DNA of 64,000 nt. Origin: CAZGDV01 sp964524995. GTDB taxonomy: Bacteria > Chloroflexota > Dehalococcoidia > SZUA-161. Made by a program: the position numbers and the translations under genes. Below, one piece after another: positions 52,229-59,770 of this stretch. Below the pieces are notes generated by a model. That model made no database searches. It was not told the origin of the DNA and saw only the letters and a program-made list of their open reading frames with translations. Location: assembly GCA_964524995.1 (NCBI GenBank), contig CAZGDV010000002.1, forward strand, positions 10,009 through 74,008, read 5' to 3'. How positions within the stretch are numbered: position 1 is the first letter of the stretch; the number at the start of each line of letters is the position of its first letter.

Positions 52229-53329
52229 ATGATACCACTCTTCCAGCAGTACCCGCTGCTCAGCGAGAAGCTGCCCTACACGCCTTTGGCCGACTTGCCC
52301 ACGCCTGTGGAGCAGCTGGAGCGCACCGGTAGAGAGATCGGGCTGGACTCGCTGTACATCAAGAGGGACGACCTCAGTGGCAGGCTGTACGGCGGGAACA
52401 AGGTACGCAAGCTGGAGTTCCTCCTGGGAGAAGCCCTGCGCTCCGGCGCGAGAGAGGTCCTGACGTTCGGATTCGCGGGCTCCAACCACGCGCTGGCTAC
52501 GGCGATCTACGCCAGAGAGCTGGGACTGAAGAGCATCTCCATGCTGATGCCCCAGCCCAACGCCCGCTATGTGAGGCGTAACCTCCTCATGAGCTACGAA
52601 TGCGGGGCCGAGCTTCACCACGGTCGGAGCATCCCAATCCTGGCGTGCGCGACGTTCTATCAACAGCTCCGGCACCGTCTGATACGCGGCAGCTTCCCCG
52701 TTATGGTTCCCGCCGGTGGTTCGTCAACCCCGGGCGCTACCGGCTTCGTCAACGCCGCTCTGGAGCTGCGGGACCAGATCATTGGCGGCCAGATGCCCGA
52801 ACCCCATGTCGTCTATTTAGCGCTCGGCACGTCGGGGACCGCCTCCGGCCTGATGCTGGGGCTGAAGGCCGCAGGACTGCAGAGCCGCGTCGTCTGCGTC
52901 GCCGTAGCGCCGGAGAGGTTCGCCAACGCCTCGAGGACGGCCGGGCTGCACAACAAGATCGCCAGCTATCTCCATTCCCTCGATCCATCGTTCCCCGAGC
53001 ACAACATGGGCGCAGAAGAAGTTGACATAAGACACGGCTTCTTCGGTAAGGGCTACGCCCACTTCACCCAGCAGGGGATGGAGGCCGTCAACCTGGTCAA
53101 GGAGACCGACGGTATCAAGCTGGAGGGGACGTACACAGGCAAGGCGTTCGCCTGCCTGATCGACGACGCCAGGAAGGGCCAACTGAAGGGCAAGACAGTG
53201 CTGTTCTGGAACACCCACAACTCAAGGGAGTTCCCGGACGCCGTGGACTCGATCGACTACCGCCGCCTGCCCCGGCCTTTCCACAGGTACTTCGAGCAGG
53301 ACGTTCAGCCTCTGGACAGGGAACAGTGA
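52229..53329 (+). CDS. PLP-dependent D-cysteine desulfhydrase / ACC deaminase family enzyme
   Basis: 366 aa fold-type II PLP enzyme. The Schiff-base Lys lies in RLYGGNKVRKLEFLLGEA; SNHALATAIYAREL binds the substrate carboxylate, and ALGTSGTASGL the phosphate. Family members deaminate D-cysteine, ACC or related amino acids to keto acids and ammonia. Here an extra ~50 residues between domains (HHGRSIPILACATFYQQLRHRLIRG) make it longer than DcyD (about 330 aa). It converges with the glycyl radical enzyme gene across octamer array K. Confidence 0.82.
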   Translation: MIPLFQQYPLLSEKLPYTPLADLPTPVEQLERTGREIGLDSLYIKRDDLSGRLYGGNKVRKLEFLLGEALRSGAREVLTFGFAGSNHALATAIYARELGLKSISMLMPQPNARYVRRNLLMSYECGAELHHGRSIPILACATFYQQLRHRLIRGSFPVMVPAGGSSTPGATGFVNAALELRDQIIGGQMPEPHVVYLALGTSGTASGLMLGLKAAGLQSRVVCVAVAPERFANASRTAGLHNKIASYLHSLDPSFPEHNMGAEEVDIRHGFFGKGYAHFTQQGMEAVNLVKETDGIKLEGTYTGKAFACLIDDARKGQLKGKTVLFWNTHNSREFPDAVDSIDYRRLPRPFHRYFEQDVQPLDREQ

Positions 53330-53345
53330 ACCAGCGGGGCTGCCC

Positions 53346-53401
53346 GCTGTCCGGCCCCTCAGATGTTCAGATGTCTGGCTGTCCAGATGCTCAGACGGGG
53401 C
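53346..53401 (+). repeat. Degenerate octamer array K (7 units)
   Basis: GCTGTCCG, GCCCCTCA, GATGTTCA, GATGTCTG, GCTGTCCA, GATGCTCA, GACGGGGC. It fills the gap between two convergent genes and reaches the last codons of the glycyl radical enzyme. Confidence 0.75.
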
Positions 53402-55811
53402 AGCCGTGCTCCGTTCGCGCTATGATCTCGTCCTGGACGCGCCTCGTCAGGTCGCAGAAGTAGGCCGAGTAGCCAGCCACCCGCACCATCAGCGCCGGGT
53501 AGTTGTCCGGGTGCGCTTGCGCGTCCAGCAGCGTCTCCCTGTCCACGACGTTGACCTGCAGGTGCATCCCGCCCATGTCGAAATAGGTACGCACCAGCGA
53601 GGTCAGCACGTGCGTCCCGTTGTCGCCGCGCAGGTTCTGCGGGTGGAACTTGAGGTTGACCGCTACGCCGTTCGTGGCCAGCGAGTAATCGACCTTGGCA
53701 ACGGACTTGAGGGCTGCCGTGGGGCCCTTCCTGTCCCAGCCATCGCTGGGTGAGATGCCGTTGGCGAAGGTCTCCATCGCCCTCCGGCCGCTCGGCAGCG
53801 CCCCGCAGAACTGGCCGAAGGCCTTGTGACAGGTCATGCTCAGGTGACCGGGCAGGTACGCGCCGCCGCGCGAGTTTGGATGCTTCGCCACCTCCCGGCA
53901 GTAGATGCCCGACACTATCCTCGCGTATTTGTCGGCGAGGTCGTGGTCGTTGCCGTACTTCGCCACCTTCAGAATCTCTTCGTGCAGGGCCTCATGGCCA
54001 GCGAAGTTGTCCTTGAGCGCCTGGAGAAGCTCCTCCATCGTGACGCGCTTCTCGGCGAACACCAGCCGGTCTATCGCCGCGAGCGAGTCGGCGACATCGG
54101 CGGTCCCCACCCCCTGCACCCCCGTGAAGTTGTACTCGGCGCCGCCTGCAGTCACGTCGCGCCCGTTCTCCATACACCCGCCCATCACCGATGAAAGCAA
54201 GGGGCTGGGGCATTGCTCCTCGTGGGCGATGCTGAGGGCGTTGAGGCCGATCACCATCTGCTCGACCACGAAGGACACCTGCTTCCTGAAGGCGTCGATC
54301 ACGTCATCCATCGAGTTGAAGTCACGGGAGTCGCCGGTGGCCAGGCCGACGCGCTGATTGAGGACGGTCATGTAGCCGTCGTTCAGGGCCATCTCGAGGC
54401 AGGCGGGCAGGCTCATCAGCGCCGCGTCCGTGGAGCCGAAAGTCTTGTATGGCACCGACGTCTCCACACAGCCGATGATCACGTAGTCCCTGGCGTCCTC
54501 GAGCGTGATGCCGGTAGTCTCCAGCGCGGGGACGACGACGTTGTCGTTCAGCAGGGCGGGGTACCCGCTGCCGCGCTTGATGACCTCGGAGACACGTTTC
54601 AGGTAGTCCTGCGGCGAGTCCCTGTGAATGCGCGCATGGATATTGGGGTGCCTGGTGGCTATCAGCTCCCTCGTGTCGAGTATGCGATGGCTCAGCTCGT
54701 TCGTGGCGTCGTCGCCGTCGGCAGTGAGCCCGCCGATCGTGAGGGCGGGCATGGCGGGGAAGCCCTCGAAGAACTGCGCTATGCCGTCGCAGAACAGGGG
54801 CACGAACTCGGAGTACTTGATGAACAGGCAGCCCAGAAGCTCGATCGCCCGGTGCTCGGTGAGGATGCCTTTCTCGATATCGCGCTTGTAGTAGGGGTAG
54901 AGGTACTGGTCGAGCCTGCCCAGGCAGATTGCCTGCTCGTAGTTCTCCTGGTGCAGCGCCACCTGCACCAGCCATATGCTCTGCACGGCCTCGTGGAAGG
55001 TCTCTGCGGGCTTCGCGGGCACCTTGTCGCAGATCCTGGCGATCTCCTGCAGCTCGGCCTTGCGCTCGGGATCGGCCACCCCGGCGGCGAGCTTCAGCGC
55101 CTCGTCGCGGCACCTGTGGGCGTAGTCGATGGCGGCCTGGCAGACGATTTGCACCGCCTTGTAGAAGGAGCGTTTCCTGAGCAGGCTGGGGTACTCCGCA
55201 GGGCCCGTGTCGATCTCCTCCAGTCTCTCCCCGGCCTCCCGGATGATGCCCTCCAGCCCCACCTCCACCAGCCTCGGGTAGTCCGGCGACGTGTGGGAAA
55301 TGCCCCCGGCCTCGGTGAGCATGTAGACGCCGAACATGCCCAGCAGCGTTATGGGCGCGGGCGGGGAGGTGTAGGCCTCCGCGTAGTCCATGACCGCCTT
55401 CCCCTGCCAGTAGGGGAAGATGTCGTTCTCCAGCTCCCGCCTGTCGGCGTCCGTGATCTGGAGGGAGTTGCCCTCGCGCCCGGAGAGGCGGTCGAGCTCG
55501 GGCCAGATGAGGAGGCCGGACAGCTCGGGGTAGACGACCGCGCCGATCCGCTTGGTGCTGATGCTGCCCGCGAGCAGCTCGTCGGGGCGAATCTCGACGT
55601 CGATGTTGCGCAGGACGTGGGCCACCGCCTGCGCCCGCCTGATCAGGGGCGGGTCGAACCAGACGTGCTCGCCCCTCATGTACTGCGTAAGATAGCGGGC
55701 CCTCTGTACGCAGACCTCTTTCTTGGCGTCCAGCAAGCCCTTGTAGAGAAACGACAGCCTGGGGAACGAGTCCAGCGAAAGCTCCAGCTCGGGTGACTTC
55801 TCCCTGACCAT
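53391..55811 (-). CDS. Glycyl radical enzyme, PFL/dehydratase superfamily
   Basis: 806 aa. The thiyl-radical Cys is in VIIGCVETSVPYKTFG near residue 448, and the glycyl radical loop is RVAGYSAYF near the C-terminus (Gly about 780). The GCVE-type active site and length fit the dehydratase/lyase branch (glycerol, propanediol, hydroxyproline, choline) rather than pyruvate formate-lyase. The substrate cannot be decided by eye. A radical-SAM activase is required, but none is adjacent. The operon head (55812-55871) is followed upstream by a repeat copy and the DUF488 module. Confidence 0.9.
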   Translation of the reverse strand: MVREKSPELELSLDSFPRLSFLYKGLLDAKKEVCVQRARYLTQYMRGEHVWFDPPLIRRAQAVAHVLRNIDVEIRPDELLAGSISTKRIGAVVYPELSGLLIWPELDRLSGREGNSLQITDADRRELENDIFPYWQGKAVMDYAEAYTSPPAPITLLGMFGVYMLTEAGGISHTSPDYPRLVEVGLEGIIREAGERLEEIDTGPAEYPSLLRKRSFYKAVQIVCQAAIDYAHRCRDEALKLAAGVADPERKAELQEIARICDKVPAKPAETFHEAVQSIWLVQVALHQENYEQAICLGRLDQYLYPYYKRDIEKGILTEHRAIELLGCLFIKYSEFVPLFCDGIAQFFEGFPAMPALTIGGLTADGDDATNELSHRILDTRELIATRHPNIHARIHRDSPQDYLKRVSEVIKRGSGYPALLNDNVVVPALETTGITLEDARDYVIIGCVETSVPYKTFGSTDAALMSLPACLEMALNDGYMTVLNQRVGLATGDSRDFNSMDDVIDAFRKQVSFVVEQMVIGLNALSIAHEEQCPSPLLSSVMGGCMENGRDVTAGGAEYNFTGVQGVGTADVADSLAAIDRLVFAEKRVTMEELLQALKDNFAGHEALHEEILKVAKYGNDHDLADKYARIVSGIYCREVAKHPNSRGGAYLPGHLSMTCHKAFGQFCGALPSGRRAMETFANGISPSDGWDRKGPTAALKSVAKVDYSLATNGVAVNLKFHPQNLRGDNGTHVLTSLVRTYFDMGGMHLQVNVVDRETLLDAQAHPDNYPALMVRVAGYSAYFCDLTRRVQDEIIARTEHGCPV

Positions 55812-55871
55812 GGCTACCTCCTCACCGCCATCGCGGGGATGACGAGGTAGTGACCTGAGTCAAGAGTCGAA

Positions 55872-55976
55872 GTGGGCCGCCGCCTCCGCACCACCCCCCT
55901 GGCGGGGGTATCACTGCAGCCAGCATAGCACGATGGTAGGGGGCATTGTCAAGAAACGCAGGCGAGGAAGGGGGGC
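55872..55976 (+). repeat. ~104-bp direct repeat, left copy
   Basis: Starts GTGGGCCGC, includes CTGGCGGGGGTATCACTGCA and TAGGGGGCATTGTCAAGAAA, and ends GAGGAAGGGGGG. A second copy with a few base differences lies at 57826-57928 in the same orientation. Together they bracket the dual-OB/DUF488 genes. Confidence 0.85.
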
Positions 55977-55979
55977 AAA

Positions 55980-56753
55980 TCAGAAATCCGCGAAGGTCTT
56001 ACCCTTGAGGTAGTCAGGGAATGTATGAATCCCTGTAACCTGCATCCAGCATTCCTTCCTGCCGGTGTTCAGGTTATGCCACGGCCTAGCGAGACCGAGT
56101 CTGAGGTAGACCCTGTCAGCTGACTGCAGAAGACCGAGCACTCTTCCGGCAGCCGCACTCAGGAAGGCCACGCGGCTGAGTTCCATCTGAGCGAATGCCT
56201 GGAATGCCAAATCGTTCACCTTGACTCCCTTGTACGAATGGTTACCAGCGTCAGTAAAACGGAGCCTGTGCTCAATCCTCTGGTCCCGTGGTTCGAACTG
56301 CACTTCATCGATTGTCGCGGGCAAGATCGTACCCAGAGATCTTGTCGGTGCGCCAGGTTCGACCCAATGTGGTTCGTTGAGTTCACCATCAAAGACTTCG
56401 GCTACAGATGGAAACAGGCTGCTCCGCAAGACCCCTTCCCACTCAGCGTCATCACACATTCCTAGGAAGCGTGTCTTCTCAGGAGCGAAGGCCTTGTCCT
56501 CAACGTGCGGAGGCGCCGAGCGTATTGACTGGAAGTCGAACTCCACTCTTGCGCGTGGTCTAATAATAAGCTCAGAACCAGCATAGAGACGCTCACGATG
56601 TATCCCTCCACCACGGATCACAGGGCGAACGCATTCACCCCTGTCCGTGACTCCCGCCACACAGACACGGTCCCCTGACATCTTCGTCAGGTCAGTGATA
56701 ACGAGAGCAGTCCGCCCCCGCCTAAAGATGTTTAACCTCTGCCAGTGAGTCAA
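55980..56753 (-). CDS. Dual OB-like protein encoded with DUF488 genes
   Basis: About 257 aa. After a short lead comes ALVITDLTKMSGDRVCVAGVTDRGECVRPVIRGGGI, a beta-rich OB-like module; a second module follows after ~110 residues (AGNHSYKGVKVNDLAFQAF, VYLRLGLARPWH). It resembles the dual-OB proteins that accompany DUF488 genes. The start is uncertain: TTG 56753 lies inside the preceding gene, and an ATC codon at the RBS-like AGAGG is possible. The longer frame to 56840 has no support. Nucleic-acid binding is inferred from the fold. Confidence 0.65.
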   Translation of the reverse strand: MTHWQRLNIFRRGRTALVITDLTKMSGDRVCVAGVTDRGECVRPVIRGGGIHRERLYAGSELIIRPRARVEFDFQSIRSAPPHVEDKAFAPEKTRFLGMCDDAEWEGVLRSSLFPSVAEVFDGELNEPHWVEPGAPTRSLGTILPATIDEVQFEPRDQRIEHRLRFTDAGNHSYKGVKVNDLAFQAFAQMELSRVAFLSAAAGRVLGLLQSADRVYLRLGLARPWHNLNTGRKECWMQVTGIHTFPDYLKGKTFADF

Positions 56754-57162
56754 GATGTTGGACCAGGTACTCCGCTGCCAAGCGACGGTGGCAATGTGAC
56801 GGCTCGGCCTCGCTGCAGAGCAGAACAGCGCCTTCCTCAAGGATATGCGGAGCTATGGAATCCTCAGCCTGGCGCTCGCCGATCAATCTCAAATAGGCCG
56901 TCTCGTATCTGCTCCAGTCTTTGGTCGCTCGGTACTCGGCAAGGATGGCTTCGTCGGGCGCGAAAAGAGGGGCTTCGTGATACTGCATCCCCAACAAGCG
57001 ATCGAGGAAATACCGCAGATCATCCCGCTTGGTGAAGGCGGCCAGTTGCGAGTTGTTGTGCAGGCGCACATCCACGAGGTGTCGGGCCCCTGAACTGCGA
57101 AGGAGCTCGAAGAACGTCTCGGCTGACTTCTTGGTGAAGCCGATGGTGTAGATCGTCTTCAA
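56722..57162 (-). CDS. DUF488 family protein, second copy
   Basis: 146 aa. MKTIYTIGFTKKSAETFFELLRSSG and VDVRLHNNSQLAAF form the first half of the DUF488 fold; the conserved active-site-like motif is LLCSEAEPSHCHRRLAAEYL near the C-terminus (Cys, Glu, Cys-His-Arg). Paralogous to the preceding gene. The ATG overlaps its stop by 4 bp. DUF488 proteins occur in putative conflict systems and near DNA-processing genes; no activity is proven. Confidence 0.85.
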   Translation of the reverse strand: MKTIYTIGFTKKSAETFFELLRSSGARHLVDVRLHNNSQLAAFTKRDDLRYFLDRLLGMQYHEAPLFAPDEAILAEYRATKDWSRYETAYLRLIGERQAEDSIAPHILEEGAVLLCSEAEPSHCHRRLAAEYLVQHLDSLAEVKHL

Positions 57163-57686
57163 ATGTCACCTAGGGGAAGCGAGTACTGCTCGGCAGGAAG
57201 CCCGGCCTTCTCCTTCAGAAGGTCCTCTTCTGTCTGCACACGTCCGTCGCCACGAATGTGCAGCACCTCCACACCTTCCTTCCGCAGAGCTTCGCCCACC
57301 AGCAGGTTGCGGTGGCAACGAGACGGGTCTTCTTCCGAGCACATGACAGCTATCCTATATCCGTTCTCCACGCCCTCCACCAGGCGACCGATTGCAGCCT
57401 GGAACCACTCCTTGCGTTGTATCGCCGCGTAGTCAGGCTTGCCGGTGGTGTCATCGTAGCAATCCGGGTCCTTAGGCCGACCCCCGAGCGCATCTCCCAG
57501 GTACAAGTAGCGGATGTCCTCCGGCGGCAAAGACCTCTCAAGGCTGCTGCGGTTGACGTGCGGAAACCGGGCACTCGTCGGCTCGCTTCTCACGTCCACG
57601 ACGTACTGAATGCCGGTACTGCTTAGCAGATGTATGAACTCCTCGGGAGCGTGGTTGCTGTGGCCTATTGTGTATACTCTATTCAC
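57159..57686 (-). CDS. DUF488 family protein, first copy
   Basis: 175 aa. MNRVYTIGHSNHAPEEFIHLLSSTG, VVDVRSEPTSARFPHVN, LGDALGGRP, and VMCSEEDPSRCHRNLLV (the same Cys-Glu-Cys-His-Arg motif as the paralogue). It is first in a leftward three-gene set with ATGA overlap to the next gene. The set sits exactly between two copies of a ~104-bp direct repeat, which suggests it moved in as a unit. Confidence 0.87.
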   Translation of the reverse strand: MNRVYTIGHSNHAPEEFIHLLSSTGIQYVVDVRSEPTSARFPHVNRSSLERSLPPEDIRYLYLGDALGGRPKDPDCYDDTTGKPDYAAIQRKEWFQAAIGRLVEGVENGYRIAVMCSEEDPSRCHRNLLVGEALRKEGVEVLHIRGDGRVQTEEDLLKEKAGLPAEQYSLPLGDI

Positions 57687-57825
57687 GGCTCTGCCAAGTA
57701 TGATTCAAGTGACAGCCAACCGGGGCCCAAACCAGGATAGCACAACTGCGGAGGCTCGTAAACTCGCATCGCCGCGCAGTGGGCAGAGAAGCGCTCTTCG
57801 TGCAAGTGAAGAATCTGCCCAAGAC

Positions 57826-57928
57826 GTGGGCCGCGCCTCCGCACCACCCCCTGGCGGGGGTATCACTGCAGCCAGCAGTGCACCATGGTAGGGGGCATTG
57901 TCAAGAAACGCAGGCGAGGAAGGGGGGA
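57826..57928 (+). repeat. ~104-bp direct repeat, right copy
   Basis: Near-identical to 55872-55976, same orientation, with a few single-base changes and small indels. It lies between the DUF488 genes and the retron. Confidence 0.85.
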
Positions 57929-57963
57929 GGGGGCAGTGCACCAGAAGCTCCCAAGAGAGTGTG

Positions 57964-57992
57964 TTGTCTTACTCAGGCGCATGGTGTATCCT
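57964..57992 (+). promoter_or_regulatory. Promoter of the retron transcript
   Basis: TTGTCT at 57964-57969, 17-bp spacer, TATCCT at 57987-57992. The predicted start falls at about 57999-58000, the first base of the a1 arm of the retron RNA. Confidence 0.6.
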
Positions 57993-57999
57993 TGTCGCA

Positions 58000-58145
58000 G
58001 GGCACTCGCAGAGCCCAATTGATTTTTGCCGTTGATCCTGCGGCAATTGAGGACAAGGTCCCCGCAAATGCGCGGTCATGCTCACAGATTCCGCTGCGTC
58101 ATTGATTCAGCAAGCGCGATAGGCAGAATTGCTCTGCGAGTGCCC
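58000..58145 (+). ncRNA. Retron msr-msd RNA (predicted)
   Basis: A 15-bp perfect inverted repeat, GGGCACTCGCAGAGC (58000-58014) and its complement (58131-58145), forms the a1/a2 stem that closes retron RNAs. Inside, 5'-side hairpins are TTGCCG/CGGCAA (58026-58046), GGAC/GTCC (58051-58061) and a CCGC/GCGG stem; the 3' half (about 58075-58130) would be the msd template. The RT start codon follows 26 bp after a2. The branching G and exact msd limits cannot be fixed by eye. Confidence 0.78.
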
Positions 58146-58171
58146 ACTCCCGTGGAGCGGTTATCGTAGGC

Positions 58172-59746
58172 ATGGAAGTCAACCTGACGGCATCGGCGGA
58201 CGAATTGCTGACGAAGTTCCATGCCCTTTCGACCGCTCAGGATGTGGCAGACCTCCTGGAAGTGGACAAGGGCGTACTGAACTATCACCTCTATATTCTC
58301 GATGACTCCAAGCGCTACACTCAATTTGAGATCGCCAAGAAGCGAGGAGGTGTCCGGATCATCTCTGCTCCAGCCACCGCGCTTAAGATAATCCAGCGGA
58401 AGCTCAGCTTCGTACTGACACTTGTCTATAACCCAAAGCCTTGTGTCCATGGATTCACGACAGACAGGTGCATTGTGACCAACGCCCAAGTCCATGCCAA
58501 GCGCAGACATGTTCTGAATGTGGACCTTCAGGATTTCTTCCCGAGTATCACCTTCCCCCGAGTGAGAGGGATGTTCATGGCGAAGCCCTATCTGTTGCCA
58601 CCACCGGCCGCTACGGTTCTCGCACAGATCTCTTGCTCCAGGCAAGGCTTGCCCCAGGGGGCTCCAACATCGCCGATCGTCTCGAACATGGTTTGCGGCA
58701 GGTTTGACAGTGAGATGATGTGGATAGCCAAGGCCAATCTGTGCACTTACACTAGGTACGCCGATGACATAACATTCTCGACGAACGTCAAGACGTTCCC
58801 TGCAGCACTGGCGAAGATCAATGCATCCGGACAGGCAGAGGTTGGAGACGAACTCAACAAGCTGATCGAAAGCAATGGCTTCGCCGTCAACCCAGCCAAG
58901 GTGAGATTGCAGATCAGGAATGGACGACAAGACGTGACAGGGCTGACCATAAACCAATTCCCGAACGTCAAACGTAGGTATGTGCGTCAAATACGCGCCA
59001 TGCTACATGCATGGCGCACATATGGTCTTGAGAAGGCTGAGACGGAGTTCATTCAGCATTACGACCGAAAGGCCCGTTCCCAGCTTGTCCCAGCCAGCCG
59101 ACAGTTCGCACGTGTACTGAGGGGGAAGATCGACTTCATAGGAATGGTGAGAGGGCCCGGTGATCGGATTTACGTTCGCTTCCTCCGCGAACTGCAGCAG
59201 CTGGACCCCGATCTCGTGAAGACTCCCATAGACCCTCTGCATGCCCTGCTGAAGATGTACGTCGAATTGAAGGCTATGGCGGACCATCACCAGCGTGGTT
59301 ACCTGCTTGAGAAACTGCTTCGACAGGCGTTCGAGCTCGATGGCATTCCCGCTGTTGACAGCTTCAGACGGAATAACAACGGCGAACAGATCGACGGTGC
59401 GTTCAAGCTCGATGGGTGGTACTACTTGGTGGAGTGTCGGTGGCGAAAGGGAGTCTCGGCTATCGAAGAGTTGGACAGCTTTCGAGGGAAGGTTGACCGG
59501 TCCAGCGCACAGACAATGGGGTTGTTCCTTTCCATAAAAGGATGGTCCGACAATGTTGTACCAGGGCTGAAGCAGAACCCACACAAATGCATCATACTTA
59601 TGAACGGAGATGACCTGGAAGAGGTGTTGGAGGGTTCCGTCAGGCTTCGAGACCTACTGGCAGCCAAGGCCAAGCGTTTCAGTCTGTCGGCCGAACCGTT
59701 CTATTCGGCGGCGGACTACCTAGCCGAAGCGGACGACGCTTCCTGA
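58172..59746 (+). CDS. Retron reverse transcriptase fused to a PD-(D/E)xK nuclease-like domain
   Basis: 524 aa. RT motifs: NAQVH at 104-108 (retron NAxxH), NVDLQDFFPSI at 116-126, QGLPQGAPTSP at 158-168, YADD at 196-199, VTG at 255-257 (retron VTG). NAxxH and VTG separate retron RTs from group II intron RTs. Residues ~370-500 add a domain like restriction endonucleases: YLLE (E380), EQIDGAF (D408) and VECRW (E421, R423), a D-ExK pattern with Arg for Lys. Retrons are anti-phage systems; here the nuclease-like part could be the effector, held in check by the RT-msDNA complex. That is an inference. Confidence 0.87.
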   Translation: MEVNLTASADELLTKFHALSTAQDVADLLEVDKGVLNYHLYILDDSKRYTQFEIAKKRGGVRIISAPATALKIIQRKLSFVLTLVYNPKPCVHGFTTDRCIVTNAQVHAKRRHVLNVDLQDFFPSITFPRVRGMFMAKPYLLPPPAATVLAQISCSRQGLPQGAPTSPIVSNMVCGRFDSEMMWIAKANLCTYTRYADDITFSTNVKTFPAALAKINASGQAEVGDELNKLIESNGFAVNPAKVRLQIRNGRQDVTGLTINQFPNVKRRYVRQIRAMLHAWRTYGLEKAETEFIQHYDRKARSQLVPASRQFARVLRGKIDFIGMVRGPGDRIYVRFLRELQQLDPDLVKTPIDPLHALLKMYVELKAMADHHQRGYLLEKLLRQAFELDGIPAVDSFRRNNNGEQIDGAFKLDGWYYLVECRWRKGVSAIEELDSFRGKVDRSSAQTMGLFLSIKGWSDNVVPGLKQNPHKCIILMNGDDLEEVLEGSVRLRDLLAAKAKRFSLSAEPFYSAADYLAEADDAS

Positions 59747-59770
59747 TCAATGCTACCACACCTCTCACCT

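Larger units (their letters stand above)
57687..57999. other. Non-coding gap between the DUF488 module and the retron RNA
   Basis: No gene seen. It holds the promoter region of the DUF488 genes, then the right repeat copy (57826-57928), and last the promoter of the retron transcript (57964-57992). Confidence 0.55.

Noticed and set aside
9672..53401. Octamer arrays as CRISPR or ordinary tandem repeats
   Set aside because: There are no constant repeats with unique spacers and no cas genes; the units are degenerate 8-mers, not 25-40 bp repeats.
54213..55796. 527-codon open frame antisense to the glycyl radical enzyme
   Set aside because: Shadow caused by high GC at third codon positions.
58172..59746. 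Group II intron reverse transcriptase
   Set aside because: No maturase (X) or HNH endonuclease domain and no intron RNA features; the NAxxH and VTG motifs are those of retrons.
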